64,000 nucleotides of DNA from Nakaseomyces glabratus (lineage: Eukaryota > Ascomycota > Saccharomycetes > Saccharomycetales > Saccharomycetaceae), in the NCBI RefSeq assembly GCF_010111755.1, contig NC_088960.1, positions 744,001 to 808,000 on the forward strand. Direction: 5' to 3'. Below, one piece after another: positions 1 to 9,214 of the stretch. The notes under the pieces were generated by a model, which was given only the letters and a program-made list of their open reading frames with translations, did no database searches and was not told the DNA's origin. How positions within the stretch are numbered: position 1 is the stretch's first letter; the number at the start of each line of letters is the position of its first letter. A program made the translations under genes and the position numbers.

Positions 1-1192
1 TACCGCTTAAGGCATATGACGTATGTGATGATAAATACATATAAAGTGGGACTATGTATGTGAGAACAAGTGCTCGCTGTAGTAAGTAGTTGTTTAATGC
101 TGTTCGAGGCTGATGTTCTAATTTGTACTGCATTGCTATGTATATAGAGTCTTTTGATAACAGCCGCTTTGTTCCTTAACATAGGCATTGTAGTTGAGAT
201 TGATAAACGTGATATACGTATATAAGTACTTACATATGTTACCGATTTTCTTCGAGGAAACAAATTACTACATCCGGTAATTTGCTGGTGTGCCGAGAAA
301 TTCAAACGGAGCAAGAGAACAAATCAAAGTGGGAATGACTTTAGATTATTGGGTAAGATGTATGGGTGTTACGATGTTAGCCATCGATTGAGGAATTTTG
401 AAGGGAGCAGTCACAGAAAACTAGCAATTGCCCTTTTCTGGCACTATATGACTACTATATAATGCTTTGCCTAACCGCTTCAAGTACCATTTCACATACG
501 TTCATCCATAGTCATAGTAACATTAACCTAAACTATCACAACTTGTAATAATATTCGGAGGTCTACATAGGACTGTTCTTAGAATTTTCAATAACCTTGC
601 ATGGACAAGTTACAGAAACCACGAATTTATTTTCATTATGATAACTAGGATATACACAAGGTACAGGGGAATTCTATTTATATGTCAGATATACATGACA
701 ATCCTATGGTAGTGAAATACATTAAGTTTACTTTTCTATGCTACTTCTGAAAAAATGACTAAGAAATTTGATTTTTACTCCATATAATTATAAATAATGT
801 GCTATGCTGTGTTCTTTAAAATAATAAACAAATTATTACTCAGTTATGAAAAAACTTGATTATTTTTAATACTTTCATTTTTTTTTACCAATTTTCTAAG
901 TTTTCACCTGAATTTTTTTTATAATAGTAGTGGAATATATCTTGGATTATATATACAAATTTTTCTTGTTTTTTTGTAGTTTTTTCTTTATTGAATTTAT
1001 TTATCGGCAATATCCTTCATATAAATGGAAATGATTCAACTTATGAGATTATCACAACAGAGCTGCAAGTGGAAGTCACTCAGTCATTGGATGCCTTTGA
1101 TTTCAGAAAAATAACAAACTAAAAGGTAATGCAAATAAAAATATGATATGAAATTTCAAAGCAAAATAATAAATCACAATCAATGAGCTGCG
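1..1192. other. Intergenic DNA downstream of MRS6
   Basis: A/T-rich stretch with no convincing gene on either strand. The only structure I noticed is a perfect 8-bp inverted repeat at 261-268 and 277-284 (CAAATTAC / GTAATTTG, 8-nt loop). No tRNA box pattern was seen. The neighbouring gene to the left lies outside the window. Confidence 0.6.
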
Positions 1193-3115
1193 TCATATCT
1201 CCATTTCTCCAACAAACTCTGAGTCATCATTTCTATCCATTTCAACATCTTGAGAGTCATCATCTTCGTCGACAATTGCGTTTTCGTAAATCATGGGGTT
1301 AGCAATGCCTGCATTGGTCTGTTGTGAACCCACTTTATTGTTTGTCATATCATTTGAAGCTGCATTAGCAGCAATTTCTCTCATCTCATCTTCATCTTCG
1401 AAATCTACATCGAAAAAGTCGTCGTCACTACCTACAATTTTCTCGTACAGTACCTTTGCGGCGGTTATCACTTCATCGTAAGATATCTCAACAGAGGGCA
1501 TTGGTGAGTAGATGATGCCATTATCGCTAGCACCAGGGATCATGAGTTCCTTTGAGCTCGTATTTGTGGCAAAAAGTGCGGGGTTAACGACGTCAAATGG
1601 TGGTGTTGATGTAAATTGTGTGTAGTATAGTTTGAATAGAAATTGAAGTTTCTCTCTTGGAATATATTCTCTGAACGACTGTCCTAGTTTCACAGAATTA
1701 ATTATAGTTTGTCCGTTTACCGAAAATTGGACTATGTCATCATTGTTCTCCAAATCACTGGAGGATTCACGTAGAATTGAAATTTCCATTGCCTCCAAAG
1801 CAGCGTCAAGGTCCAGTTCAGCCTTCGAGCCTTGCTGACTGGTAGATAAATACCATATGCAGGTACCAGCAGGGCATGTTTCACTACCTGGACCGAGAAT
1901 TAGAGCTTGGACAACTTCAGTGTTGTTTGATTTCAAAGAACCTGGAGGAAAAACTACTACCGCAGCCGATTCCCCTTCATTGAACCATTCTAGACATGGC
2001 TTGTCGACAATACAAGTCAATCTATGAACTTCGTATTTTTGTTGTGGAATGTTTTGGGAATCTGGAGGTGCTTGGGTTGGTGAGGCAATCACCTTTTCAG
2101 TTACTTTTACATTACTGCCATCCGAGAAAGTAGCCACTTTAGTGGATGGGTTATATGATACTAGTTGCTCGTTCAACTTATATGTAGCGCCACCAACAGC
2201 TGCAGATCTACAGAAACCCTGTGATACTTCACCAGGGCCACCATATTTCGAGTATAATACTGGGAATGGGCCGTAGACGTCAAAGCTCGACAAGTATCTA
2301 CGTATTCTCTGGAATACTGCAGGCATCTTTGCGTTCATGTTGTAGCACAGACCGATAGAGAAAATAAGTTCAGAGATTTGAGCTTTCTCCAACTTGAATT
2401 TCTCCGTTAGAAATTCTTCCAAAGTTCTGTCCTGGTACGGTTGCCATATCTCAGGTTGTTGTTCCCAGTTAAACACAAATTTGATAAATCTCATGAGGTT
2501 TCTCTTAGTCATTAGAGGTAGTTTCTGGTCGGTGAATATCTCTTGTTTTGAGTTGGTCAGTTTTTCGAAGGAGTCATTTTCGTAGGTGTGAAAGTTCGAT
2601 AAGGATTGGAATTCCAAGTACTGGTACACACGGGACTTCACCAGTATTGATAACAGGTCTGACTTGGCGAACAGCACCTTTGGGGATAAATCGATACCGA
2701 AATCGCGGGAGGCATACCTGTTGGGCCCTATTAGGGTGGACACGTACAGTTTTGCATTAGTGTAACCTTTAACCTCACCGGAGTTAATCCCATTCACCCA
2801 CTTCTTTATCTGGTCCACAGTCAGCGTAGCCGAGGTGTCTCCGTAGTAATCGTTCTTATCTATATGCAACACAGAGGATCCTTGCCAGGACAACGCCGCT
2901 GCCAACACACTCTCCACCATACCTGTACCAATGATAACCACGTCCACTTCCTCTGGTGTGGCCTCTGGTAGCGGGTCCTCAATACCAGCAAGATGTGGCA
3001 CCATCAGCGTATGCACAACGCTCGAACCGTCCCTATTATGATCGATATGTGGCACAAGTATAGAAGGTCTTCTCTCGGCCATAGACGGACGTCTCTCGGG
3101 ACTCAGCATGGTCAT
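1193..3115 (-). CDS. MRS6: Rab escort protein (Rab geranylgeranyltransferase component A)
   Basis: 640 aa; the yeast family member is about 600 aa. Rab escort proteins bind newly made Rab GTPases (Ypt1, Sec4) and present them to geranylgeranyltransferase II in the cytosol. The sequence shows the GDI/REP dinucleotide-fold signature near the N-terminus: DVVIIGTGMVES at about 58-69 and DKNDYYGD at about 86-93. A conserved core follows, with a long acidic tail (about 570-640) rich in Asp, Glu and Asn. The start ATG at 3115 has T at -3; a second ATG two codons on changes little. The gene lies tandem with GPB1 upstream on the same strand, as in S. cerevisiae YOR370C-YOR371C. Its upstream region carries several stress-response elements (separate entry). 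Identification is by motif and synteny. Confidence 0.96.
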   Translation of the reverse strand: MTMLSPERRPSMAERRPSILVPHIDHNRDGSSVVHTLMVPHLAGIEDPLPEATPEEVDVVIIGTGMVESVLAAALSWQGSSVLHIDKNDYYGDTSATLTVDQIKKWVNGINSGEVKGYTNAKLYVSTLIGPNRYASRDFGIDLSPKVLFAKSDLLSILVKSRVYQYLEFQSLSNFHTYENDSFEKLTNSKQEIFTDQKLPLMTKRNLMRFIKFVFNWEQQPEIWQPYQDRTLEEFLTEKFKLEKAQISELIFSIGLCYNMNAKMPAVFQRIRRYLSSFDVYGPFPVLYSKYGGPGEVSQGFCRSAAVGGATYKLNEQLVSYNPSTKVATFSDGSNVKVTEKVIASPTQAPPDSQNIPQQKYEVHRLTCIVDKPCLEWFNEGESAAVVVFPPGSLKSNNTEVVQALILGPGSETCPAGTCIWYLSTSQQGSKAELDLDAALEAMEISILRESSSDLENNDDIVQFSVNGQTIINSVKLGQSFREYIPREKLQFLFKLYYTQFTSTPPFDVVNPALFATNTSSKELMIPGASDNGIIYSPMPSVEISYDEVITAAKVLYEKIVGSDDDFFDVDFEDEDEMREIAANAASNDMTNNKVGSQQTNAGIANPMIYENAIVDEDDDSQDVEMDRNDDSEFVGEMEI

Positions 3116-3694
3116 TTACTCAAGTGTTTATGGGTCTTTTTTTTTATTATTATAATTTGGCTTGTGTACCTCACAGCGTCTCAATAGAATAAAAAAAGTC
3201 TATAGCCAACCTTTACTTTATACCTTACCATTATTGCGTCATCCGAACAAAAATTTTCCAGCACTGGCCTTGAAGAAAATTTATTCCCAGGCGATCTTCC
3301 TAATCTCCGTACCGGGAAACCTGCCAGAAAAGCTGTCAACTGCTTTAAGCCATTAAATTGTCCTTTTTCGGGACAAAAGGGGACAAATCAGCTTGCATGT
3401 GCTTTCCCCTCCACCAAAACCAAGACACTATTTGACGGGGGGGGGAGTCCTAGCGTTGTCTCTGAGATTTGTCTCTATGTGGGGGTGTAGTACAATCTCG
3501 AACAGCCCCATTGTTTGCCTCCTAGAGAAGGCTGTTTACTCTGTAATTCGTGTCCCAGGGGTTGACAAAAGTCTAAAGACTAATTTTGAGGGGATCTCCC
3601 CTCAGACAAGAAATCACAAACAGCGTTCCTTGTTATGCAGGAACAATCTGGAAATCGCCTGCTGACAGGGAATTAAGGAGAAGGACCATTTGGC
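3116..3694. promoter_or_regulatory. MRS6 upstream region with STRE cluster
   Basis: Promoter-side DNA of MRS6, which reads leftwards, and 3' flank of GPB1. It contains five matches to the Msn2/4 stress-response element AGGGG/CCCCT: 3378-3382, 3406-3410, 3557-3561, 3589-3593 and 3598-3602. The last two form an inverted repeat TGAGGGGATCTCCCCTCA at 3587-3604. A run of nine G lies at 3437-3445. Protein binding is inferred from motif only. Confidence 0.5.
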
Positions 3695-6568
3695 CTAGTA
3701 AGACAGACTTATAGGTGGTATTACGAACTGGAGGACAGTGGCACGTAGTTTTAAGTCCTTCAGGTTGGAGCGCAGTGCGAGGATTCCGCCCACCACGAAG
3801 AGACTGCCATTTATGTGGACAGTAGCGCCCGCGGTGGTCATCACTGAGTGTGATTTCTTGGGCTTGTCCTGCTCGTAAATGTACTCGTAGTGGCCCTGGG
3901 CGTTCTTTCTGATCTTGTAGCCCTGCAGGGTGCTTGTCTCCATGTCGAAGATGTTGACGGTGTTTTGTCCCAGCAGCGGGCGTGGCTCACTGTCTGCGTC
4001 GATAGGCCCGTCGTGGTACATAGATGGCAGATCCGTCTGCGTGATACCACCGAGAAGCACAAGCATGTGGCCCTCATAGGCCATGTCGTGCCCAGTCAGC
4101 TTCAAGTCAACGGGTACTTCCTCAACAATCGTACGGGGCTCGTCTGGCGCTGCCAAGCTGATGTCACCTTGGCATTCATGGCGGGGCTTGTCCTTGATCT
4201 CCTTAGCAAAGAGATTCGATCTTGACCACACCTCGTTCTTGATATCAAACATCCAAAGATCACCGTATATCTCATCGTGGTCAGATCCACCATGCATGAT
4301 TATGTTAATGCCTTTACTGTTGTACAGAATCTGCATCCGGGTCTCAAATGCCGTCATCGAGTTAGAAATTACATTGCTGTGTTCTGTGGGAGCACCGAGA
4401 TTAACGGCCGAACCTTGCTGACTAGGCTTGTTCAGGCTGTTTAAGCTAATGTGACTGCTAAATTGACTATGTATACTGGGTCCCAGATCGTGGTATGCTT
4501 CTCCAAGGTCCGATTTAACACCAACTGTGGTGCCAAACAAGTTGGATGTGTTGCCTGTTAGATTCTTTGTATCAATAGAGTATTGCTCTTCTAAGCGCTT
4601 CAATAAATTCGACTCTAGGGACTCTTTTATAGGGGGGAACACTTCAGATATGGTGAAAGCTGAAAATGCTCGAGCAGATGGCCAGACTTCTTTCTTTGGC
4701 AGATTGATGAGCTCAGCCTTTGAGGCAAATTTGATGAATCCTCTTTTACCTCTAATCTCCACCGGGAGATCTATACGCCACATATCGTCAAGAGCCTTGT
4801 ACTGGTCGTCCTCAGTCTGTGTGTAGCCACCGAACACAAATATAGAATGTATTGACTTGTATGGAGACAAATTGGTCTTGTTATGTATCTTTGTCTCTGA
4901 GTCGTTAGTAACTTTTGAGTCGGAACCCAGACTGTGAGGCATCTTTTTCGCAATAGAAGATAATTCTTCAGGTTGCCGGATATTGTTTTGACCGTTGCCA
5001 TGATTGGTCTTGTAGTGGTGATGACTTCCGTAGTACAATTGATGCGAAGAGGTGCGTCTAGAAGAAAGTACTGAAACATTCTCTGAACTCGATGTGACAG
5101 AATTGTTAGTCAGGTCGATATTTGCAGACAATTGAATATGGCCAAATCTGGGATAAAATTTGTTATTCCTCTCAGATCCTTGTCCTGGGTTGATGACTTC
5201 AACTTTTGAAAACTTTAATGTCTCTGTGTCTAAGATATACCCCAAATTGTTAACGAACGCTCTTTTCTTCAAGTAATACTTGCCATTTTCATCCTTCTTC
5301 GTTTCTGTCTTAATCTCAAAACCACCATAGTAAAAAATATACCTATCATTTATAATCGATCCTTTTGCACAAATTAAAGGAGGTGGGGCATTACCGGAAA
5401 AATCTGGCTTACCGAACCTACTTTGCAATGTCGAATATACATATAGAAATGGATTCGATATCAGACTTGGATTGTTGATTAGTTTGGATAATAGAGGAGG
5501 AGGGAGGTTTTTGATGGGATCAACATAGAAGTCAGAAAGGTCCGGAGCTTCTTCATCAAACCTATAGCATGCTGTTAAACCACCAATAATATATATGTTA
5601 TTATTCAAGTGTACTGAACAATGGTACACTAGGCCCGGCATTTTATAGTCAGCAAAAATCGATGGTACAATAGAAGTACCAGAGTATGTATCGTAATTCT
5701 TCGGTACAAAGTCCAATCCTTTTATGAATAAAGGACAAGCCTTTGAAGTGAAGTAGTCTCGGTAGATAGCTGCTGCTTCTTCGCTAGGTTCTCTATAATC
5801 TAAAGTTTGTTGCAGTTTTTCAGGTTTCAATATGTAATGATATTTCCGCTTTACAACAGGCATCCAGAGATTGTGCCTATGTATAACCTCCGAATCTCTA
5901 AATTTGACACTCAACGGTTTTTTATAATACAGCAGATATGGTTTAGTAGAGTTGAAATAAGTATCGTTGTTGTCACCAGCTTCATTGTTAAGGTTCTCCA
6001 TGTTCTTATCTGATTTATTATCATTATTATCGAAGTGTGGTCGAAATGGTGAATCACGATAGAATTGACTTCTGTCCATCTTCATGATTTTTTGCAATAT
6101 GGACGGGTTTAGCTTATGCTCTTTATGAATGAGGAAATCATTTAATACTTTATATATACTTTGCCTTTCATTTTGTAGGATAGATGTCTCAATAGAACTT
6201 GTAATTGAGCCGTGTCTATGCTGATCTGGATTAAATTGTATGTCATTCATTGAGCTCAAGTTAGTATAACTATTAGTTGCACTATTGACTGTATGGTTCA
6301 TTATGTTTGAGAAAGCGCTCCTGTATTCGTAATAACATTTCAATAGTTTTTCATTCTCCAAACATATCTTGTCGTTATTATTCTTTTCCAATGGTTCTGC
6401 AAATATTGAAACATAGTTCGTTGCAAAACTTAACGGTTCAAACGTTTCATATCTAGAAGGACTATCGGATTTCATAAATTTACTTATGCTTCCAGGAACA
6501 GATATTAAAGTGGGTTTTTCATGGTTGCTGTTTATGTTAACAGACCCATCGTTCACTATTCCTTCCAT
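3695..6568 (-). CDS. GPB1: Kelch-repeat regulator of PKA / G-alpha (Gpb1/Gpb2 family)
   Basis: 957 aa. Gpb1 and Gpb2 (Krh2/Krh1) are kelch proteins of the glucose-cAMP pathway. They interact with the G-alpha protein Gpa2, with the Ras GAPs Ira1/2 and with PKA, damping PKA signalling. The first ~220 residues are low-complexity and Asn/Ser-rich. From about residue 320 to the end there are repeated kelch blades with GG pairs: IYIIGGLTACYRF, IFYYGGFE, FVFGGYTQ, IIMHGGSDHDEIYGDLWMF, MLVLLGGITQ, LFVVGGILAL. Adjacency to MRS6 supports GPB1 (YOR371C) over its paralog GPB2. Base composition changes inside the gene: the 3' end (C-terminal blades, about 3.7-4.2 kb) is much richer in G+C than the 5' half. 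Confidence 0.92.
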   Translation of the reverse strand: MEGIVNDGSVNINSNHEKPTLISVPGSISKFMKSDSPSRYETFEPLSFATNYVSIFAEPLEKNNNDKICLENEKLLKCYYEYRSAFSNIMNHTVNSATNSYTNLSSMNDIQFNPDQHRHGSITSSIETSILQNERQSIYKVLNDFLIHKEHKLNPSILQKIMKMDRSQFYRDSPFRPHFDNNDNKSDKNMENLNNEAGDNNDTYFNSTKPYLLYYKKPLSVKFRDSEVIHRHNLWMPVVKRKYHYILKPEKLQQTLDYREPSEEAAAIYRDYFTSKACPLFIKGLDFVPKNYDTYSGTSIVPSIFADYKMPGLVYHCSVHLNNNIYIIGGLTACYRFDEEAPDLSDFYVDPIKNLPPPLLSKLINNPSLISNPFLYVYSTLQSRFGKPDFSGNAPPPLICAKGSIINDRYIFYYGGFEIKTETKKDENGKYYLKKRAFVNNLGYILDTETLKFSKVEVINPGQGSERNNKFYPRFGHIQLSANIDLTNNSVTSSSENVSVLSSRRTSSHQLYYGSHHHYKTNHGNGQNNIRQPEELSSIAKKMPHSLGSDSKVTNDSETKIHNKTNLSPYKSIHSIFVFGGYTQTEDDQYKALDDMWRIDLPVEIRGKRGFIKFASKAELINLPKKEVWPSARAFSAFTISEVFPPIKESLESNLLKRLEEQYSIDTKNLTGNTSNLFGTTVGVKSDLGEAYHDLGPSIHSQFSSHISLNSLNKPSQQGSAVNLGAPTEHSNVISNSMTAFETRMQILYNSKGINIIMHGGSDHDEIYGDLWMFDIKNEVWSRSNLFAKEIKDKPRHECQGDISLAAPDEPRTIVEEVPVDLKLTGHDMAYEGHMLVLLGGITQTDLPSMYHDGPIDADSEPRPLLGQNTVNIFDMETSTLQGYKIRKNAQGHYEYIYEQDKPKKSHSVMTTAGATVHINGSLFVVGGILALRSNLKDLKLRATVLQFVIPPISLSY

Positions 6569-7376
6569 AATGGAAGTATAAGTACTTTTAATTAATTGGA
6601 AATGGCTTTTCCCCCAAAATTCAACTAAAAATACAAAACCGATATAATGATTGAACTTATACCCGGCTGTCAGAATGTAAAACTTGCTACCTTCAAATTG
6701 TTTCTATCACACGATCACCTCGAATGTAAACAAAAAAAATCTATCAAAATAAAACTGATTAAAATTATTTTTCTCTTATTAAAATACTTTCCTGAATCTA
6801 ATTGACCTAAAATATACTCTTGTAGTATCGACTTTATAATACCTTATCGCTAATCTTTTCTTCCAAGAGTACAGACCCTTGCTCTTTTCGGAATTATGTC
6901 TATCAAGTTTTTATTTGATCCTGTTGTACTTAAATACTGAGAACAATGGCAATTCCTTCCACACTTGCTCTCGACATATGAAATATTATTTGAAAAGAAC
7001 CCAACCCATTGTTTCCAATTGCTAAAATCCATCGGATTAAATTGCTAACAAAGGGATTTTCAATTTTTTGATGAGGGATGTGCGAGATGACGTTATATGC
7101 TTTTCCGTCTGTAGTAGCAACTGGAGGGGACAACGCAAACTGATGGTTCTTGAGCCAACCTTTACATACCATTAATCATATTTTGCGGATGTTAATCATG
7201 TAGTGCGGATATTAATCATGCATTGCAGATTTAATGGCCACCAAATAGATAAACCGTGTTTATGGATGTTGCTTGGCAGGAGTAAATAAACTATGACATT
7301 CGCTATCGTCACGAACTGAAGTCATCAAATATCACATCAATTGTATACAAGAATAATATTTAAATATATAGCATAA
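6569..7376. other. Intergenic region at the synteny junction
   Basis: No supported gene. This interval joins the MRS6-GPB1 pair (S. cerevisiae chromosome XV) to the ATG4-RAD50 block (chromosome XIV). It includes three imperfect 20-bp tandem repeats (separate entry) and a forkhead-type GTAAACA at 6726-6732, upstream of GPB1. I looked for a tRNA or LTR, which are common at yeast rearrangement points, and saw none. Confidence 0.55.
7172..7230. repeat. Three imperfect ~20-bp tandem repeats
   Basis: Three head-to-tail units start at 7172, 7192 and 7212. Each begins TTAATCAT and carries a core GCGGAT, or GCAGAT in the third. The array lies about 600-660 bp upstream of the GPB1 start and about 150 bp past the ATG4 stop. 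It may be a small array of protein-binding sites or a replication-slippage product. Confidence 0.75.
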
Positions 7377-8828
7377 CTATTTAGGGAAAGCTTCACGACA
7401 AGGGGTCGTGGCATTCACAAGATTGGTACCTTGTCCAACCAGTACTTTCTCTATTTCCAACGGTTTTGTTTCATTCAAAGAATCCATAATTACAATCTGC
7501 TGATTTTTGCATTGAACCTCTTGATAGCCATTATCACGGTCATTAATATTCATACTGTTCCCTTGTATTAATGCGCCAATATCAACATAGTCATCATCAG
7601 TTATTGCATCTGGTGTTTGAGAGAGTTTTAGTTGAGGTGATAGTTCAACATTTCCGATGTCATTACTGTTAAGATCAGGATCTCGATACTGATCCATACC
7701 ATCCAACACATTTACTATTGTCAACAAAGAAGTGAATTCCTGAAACTCATCCCACTTAGAACAAGGCAGCAGAAATCCTAAAAGCATCGATGGGTCTAAA
7801 TCACTAAAGTTGAGTTTCCCAAAATTTTCGGTATGACATGATTCATCAAAGTCATCAATTAACGCTGTTTGTGAATTATGAGGATCAAAAAAAAGTAAAG
7901 TATCATCAAAATACCCAAAAAAATAAAGCGACGATGAGGGCCTGCCCCCAGCTATGCCAACAGAAAATGGCGATTCTAACATTGTCTTGATTTCGCCCCA
8001 ATATCGTTCATGAACAGAATCGAGACCCAGTTTTATTCCCAGCAAAATTAAAATATTTCCATTTGGATACCTATCTATCATACCTTGTATATTCTCCTTA
8101 AAAATGTCTCCAGAAGACACTGATATATAACACGCCTCTATACCATAGCATGGATTTTCCTGTATTAGATACCTGATACATGTAGCGGTAGTTGCGGGAC
8201 CAAACCATTCACCTGGTGCTATTTTGTTATATATCCGACCACATTTGACAAAATTCTGCAAAGAAAAAGCTGATTTAGTATTATCCTTAAATAAATCAGT
8301 GATTTCCTTCGTGTCATCCATTTCGTATATATACGGCTGATCTTTAACGGTAGATTTTACTCTTTGAAGAGCATTTCCCAATAAACTTTGACCTGTTCTA
8401 ATCATACAGCCCCATCCTACATCTGTAAAAAAGCACTCTCTATTATTGAAAACATTCTCAATAGCATCGATCGGATTTATTCTCAGCATTATTAGTGGGT
8501 TTATTGGGGAGGGCCCATCTGGTGCCCGTTCAATGGGTTCAAAATTTGTTCTGTAAGTAAAATTTAACTTAGATCTTATAGCATTCAATATTTCCTCAGG
8601 TATTTCACTGTTTGTAGTAAACCATTGCATTAATGCGTTTATTCCCGTGTTGCGATCAACAGCATAGCTGTACTTTTCTCCCAGTATAACTACCAAATGT
8701 CGTACCTTCTCGACCTCATTATCCTCTTGATTTGAACTCAAACTATCATTATCAGTATCTACATTAACACTCTTGTTTGTAGCTAGCACTTCTTGTAACC
8801 GATTCGATATATTATGTATCGTTTCCAT
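7377..8828 (-). CDS. ATG4: Atg4 cysteine protease (Atg8 processing and deconjugation)
   Basis: 483 aa, close to the yeast family length. Atg4 cleaves the C-terminus of Atg8 to expose its glycine for conjugation to phosphatidylethanolamine, and later releases Atg8 from membranes. It is needed for autophagy and the Cvt pathway. The peptidase C54 catalytic residues are all visible: Cys141 in DVGWGCMIRTGQ, and Asp315 with His317 in FFDPHNSQ. The glycine-rich GIAGGRPSSSLYFFGY block typical of the family is at about 291-306. The tail after about 400 is acidic and less conserved. The gene is divergent from SQS1 across 386 bp, as in S. cerevisiae YNL223W/YNL224C. Confidence 0.96.
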   Translation of the reverse strand: METIHNISNRLQEVLATNKSVNVDTDNDSLSSNQEDNEVEKVRHLVVILGEKYSYAVDRNTGINALMQWFTTNSEIPEEILNAIRSKLNFTYRTNFEPIERAPDGPSPINPLIMLRINPIDAIENVFNNRECFFTDVGWGCMIRTGQSLLGNALQRVKSTVKDQPYIYEMDDTKEITDLFKDNTKSAFSLQNFVKCGRIYNKIAPGEWFGPATTATCIRYLIQENPCYGIEACYISVSSGDIFKENIQGMIDRYPNGNILILLGIKLGLDSVHERYWGEIKTMLESPFSVGIAGGRPSSSLYFFGYFDDTLLFFDPHNSQTALIDDFDESCHTENFGKLNFSDLDPSMLLGFLLPCSKWDEFQEFTSLLTIVNVLDGMDQYRDPDLNSNDIGNVELSPQLKLSQTPDAITDDDYVDIGALIQGNSMNINDRDNGYQEVQCKNQQIVIMDSLNETKPLEIEKVLVGQGTNLVNATTPCREAFPK

Positions 8829-9214
8829 CTAAAACTCCTTAAATTATCAGTATCAATAAAATAAAAAGAGCTAATAAAACACTATATTGTTAATCTGATC
8901 TCACCATTACCAACTAAAACTAAAGCTTTCTTAAGTATTATTGAATTTACCGATGATATGGCTTCTTTTACCTGGCTTGACCATCATTAAGTAAAGCTTT
9001 GATCTAACTAACTGCCCTTTATTTTATCACTTTTTTATTTCACCGATTTTGTTAGAGGCGATGAGCTAGGATGAAATGCTCACATTTCTGAATAAATTTG
9101 CATATATTAGTGCAATGCTACCTTGAGGTAGTTAATATGAAAAAAGTTAACAACTATACAACGTCTAACCTTTTTTTTGGTGTATTAAATAATCATTGAT
9201 TAAATTTTGGTCAG
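8829..9214. other. Divergent promoter ATG4 / SQS1
   Basis: 386 bp between two start codons. It carries a PAC element at 9058-9067 (separate entry) and several A/T tracts. No other gene is seen. Confidence 0.6.
9058..9067 (+). promoter_or_regulatory. PAC element upstream of SQS1
   Basis: GCGATGAGCT matches the PAC motif, known in yeast to mark ribosome-biogenesis and Pol I/III genes and to be bound by Dot6/Tod6. It lies about 150 bp before the SQS1 ATG. Fits the role of Sqs1 in pre-rRNA processing. Confidence 0.65.

Noticed and set aside
6930..7172. 80-codon frame in the GPB1-ATG4 interval
   Set aside because: No family resemblance and no support; length is within chance for A/T-rich DNA.
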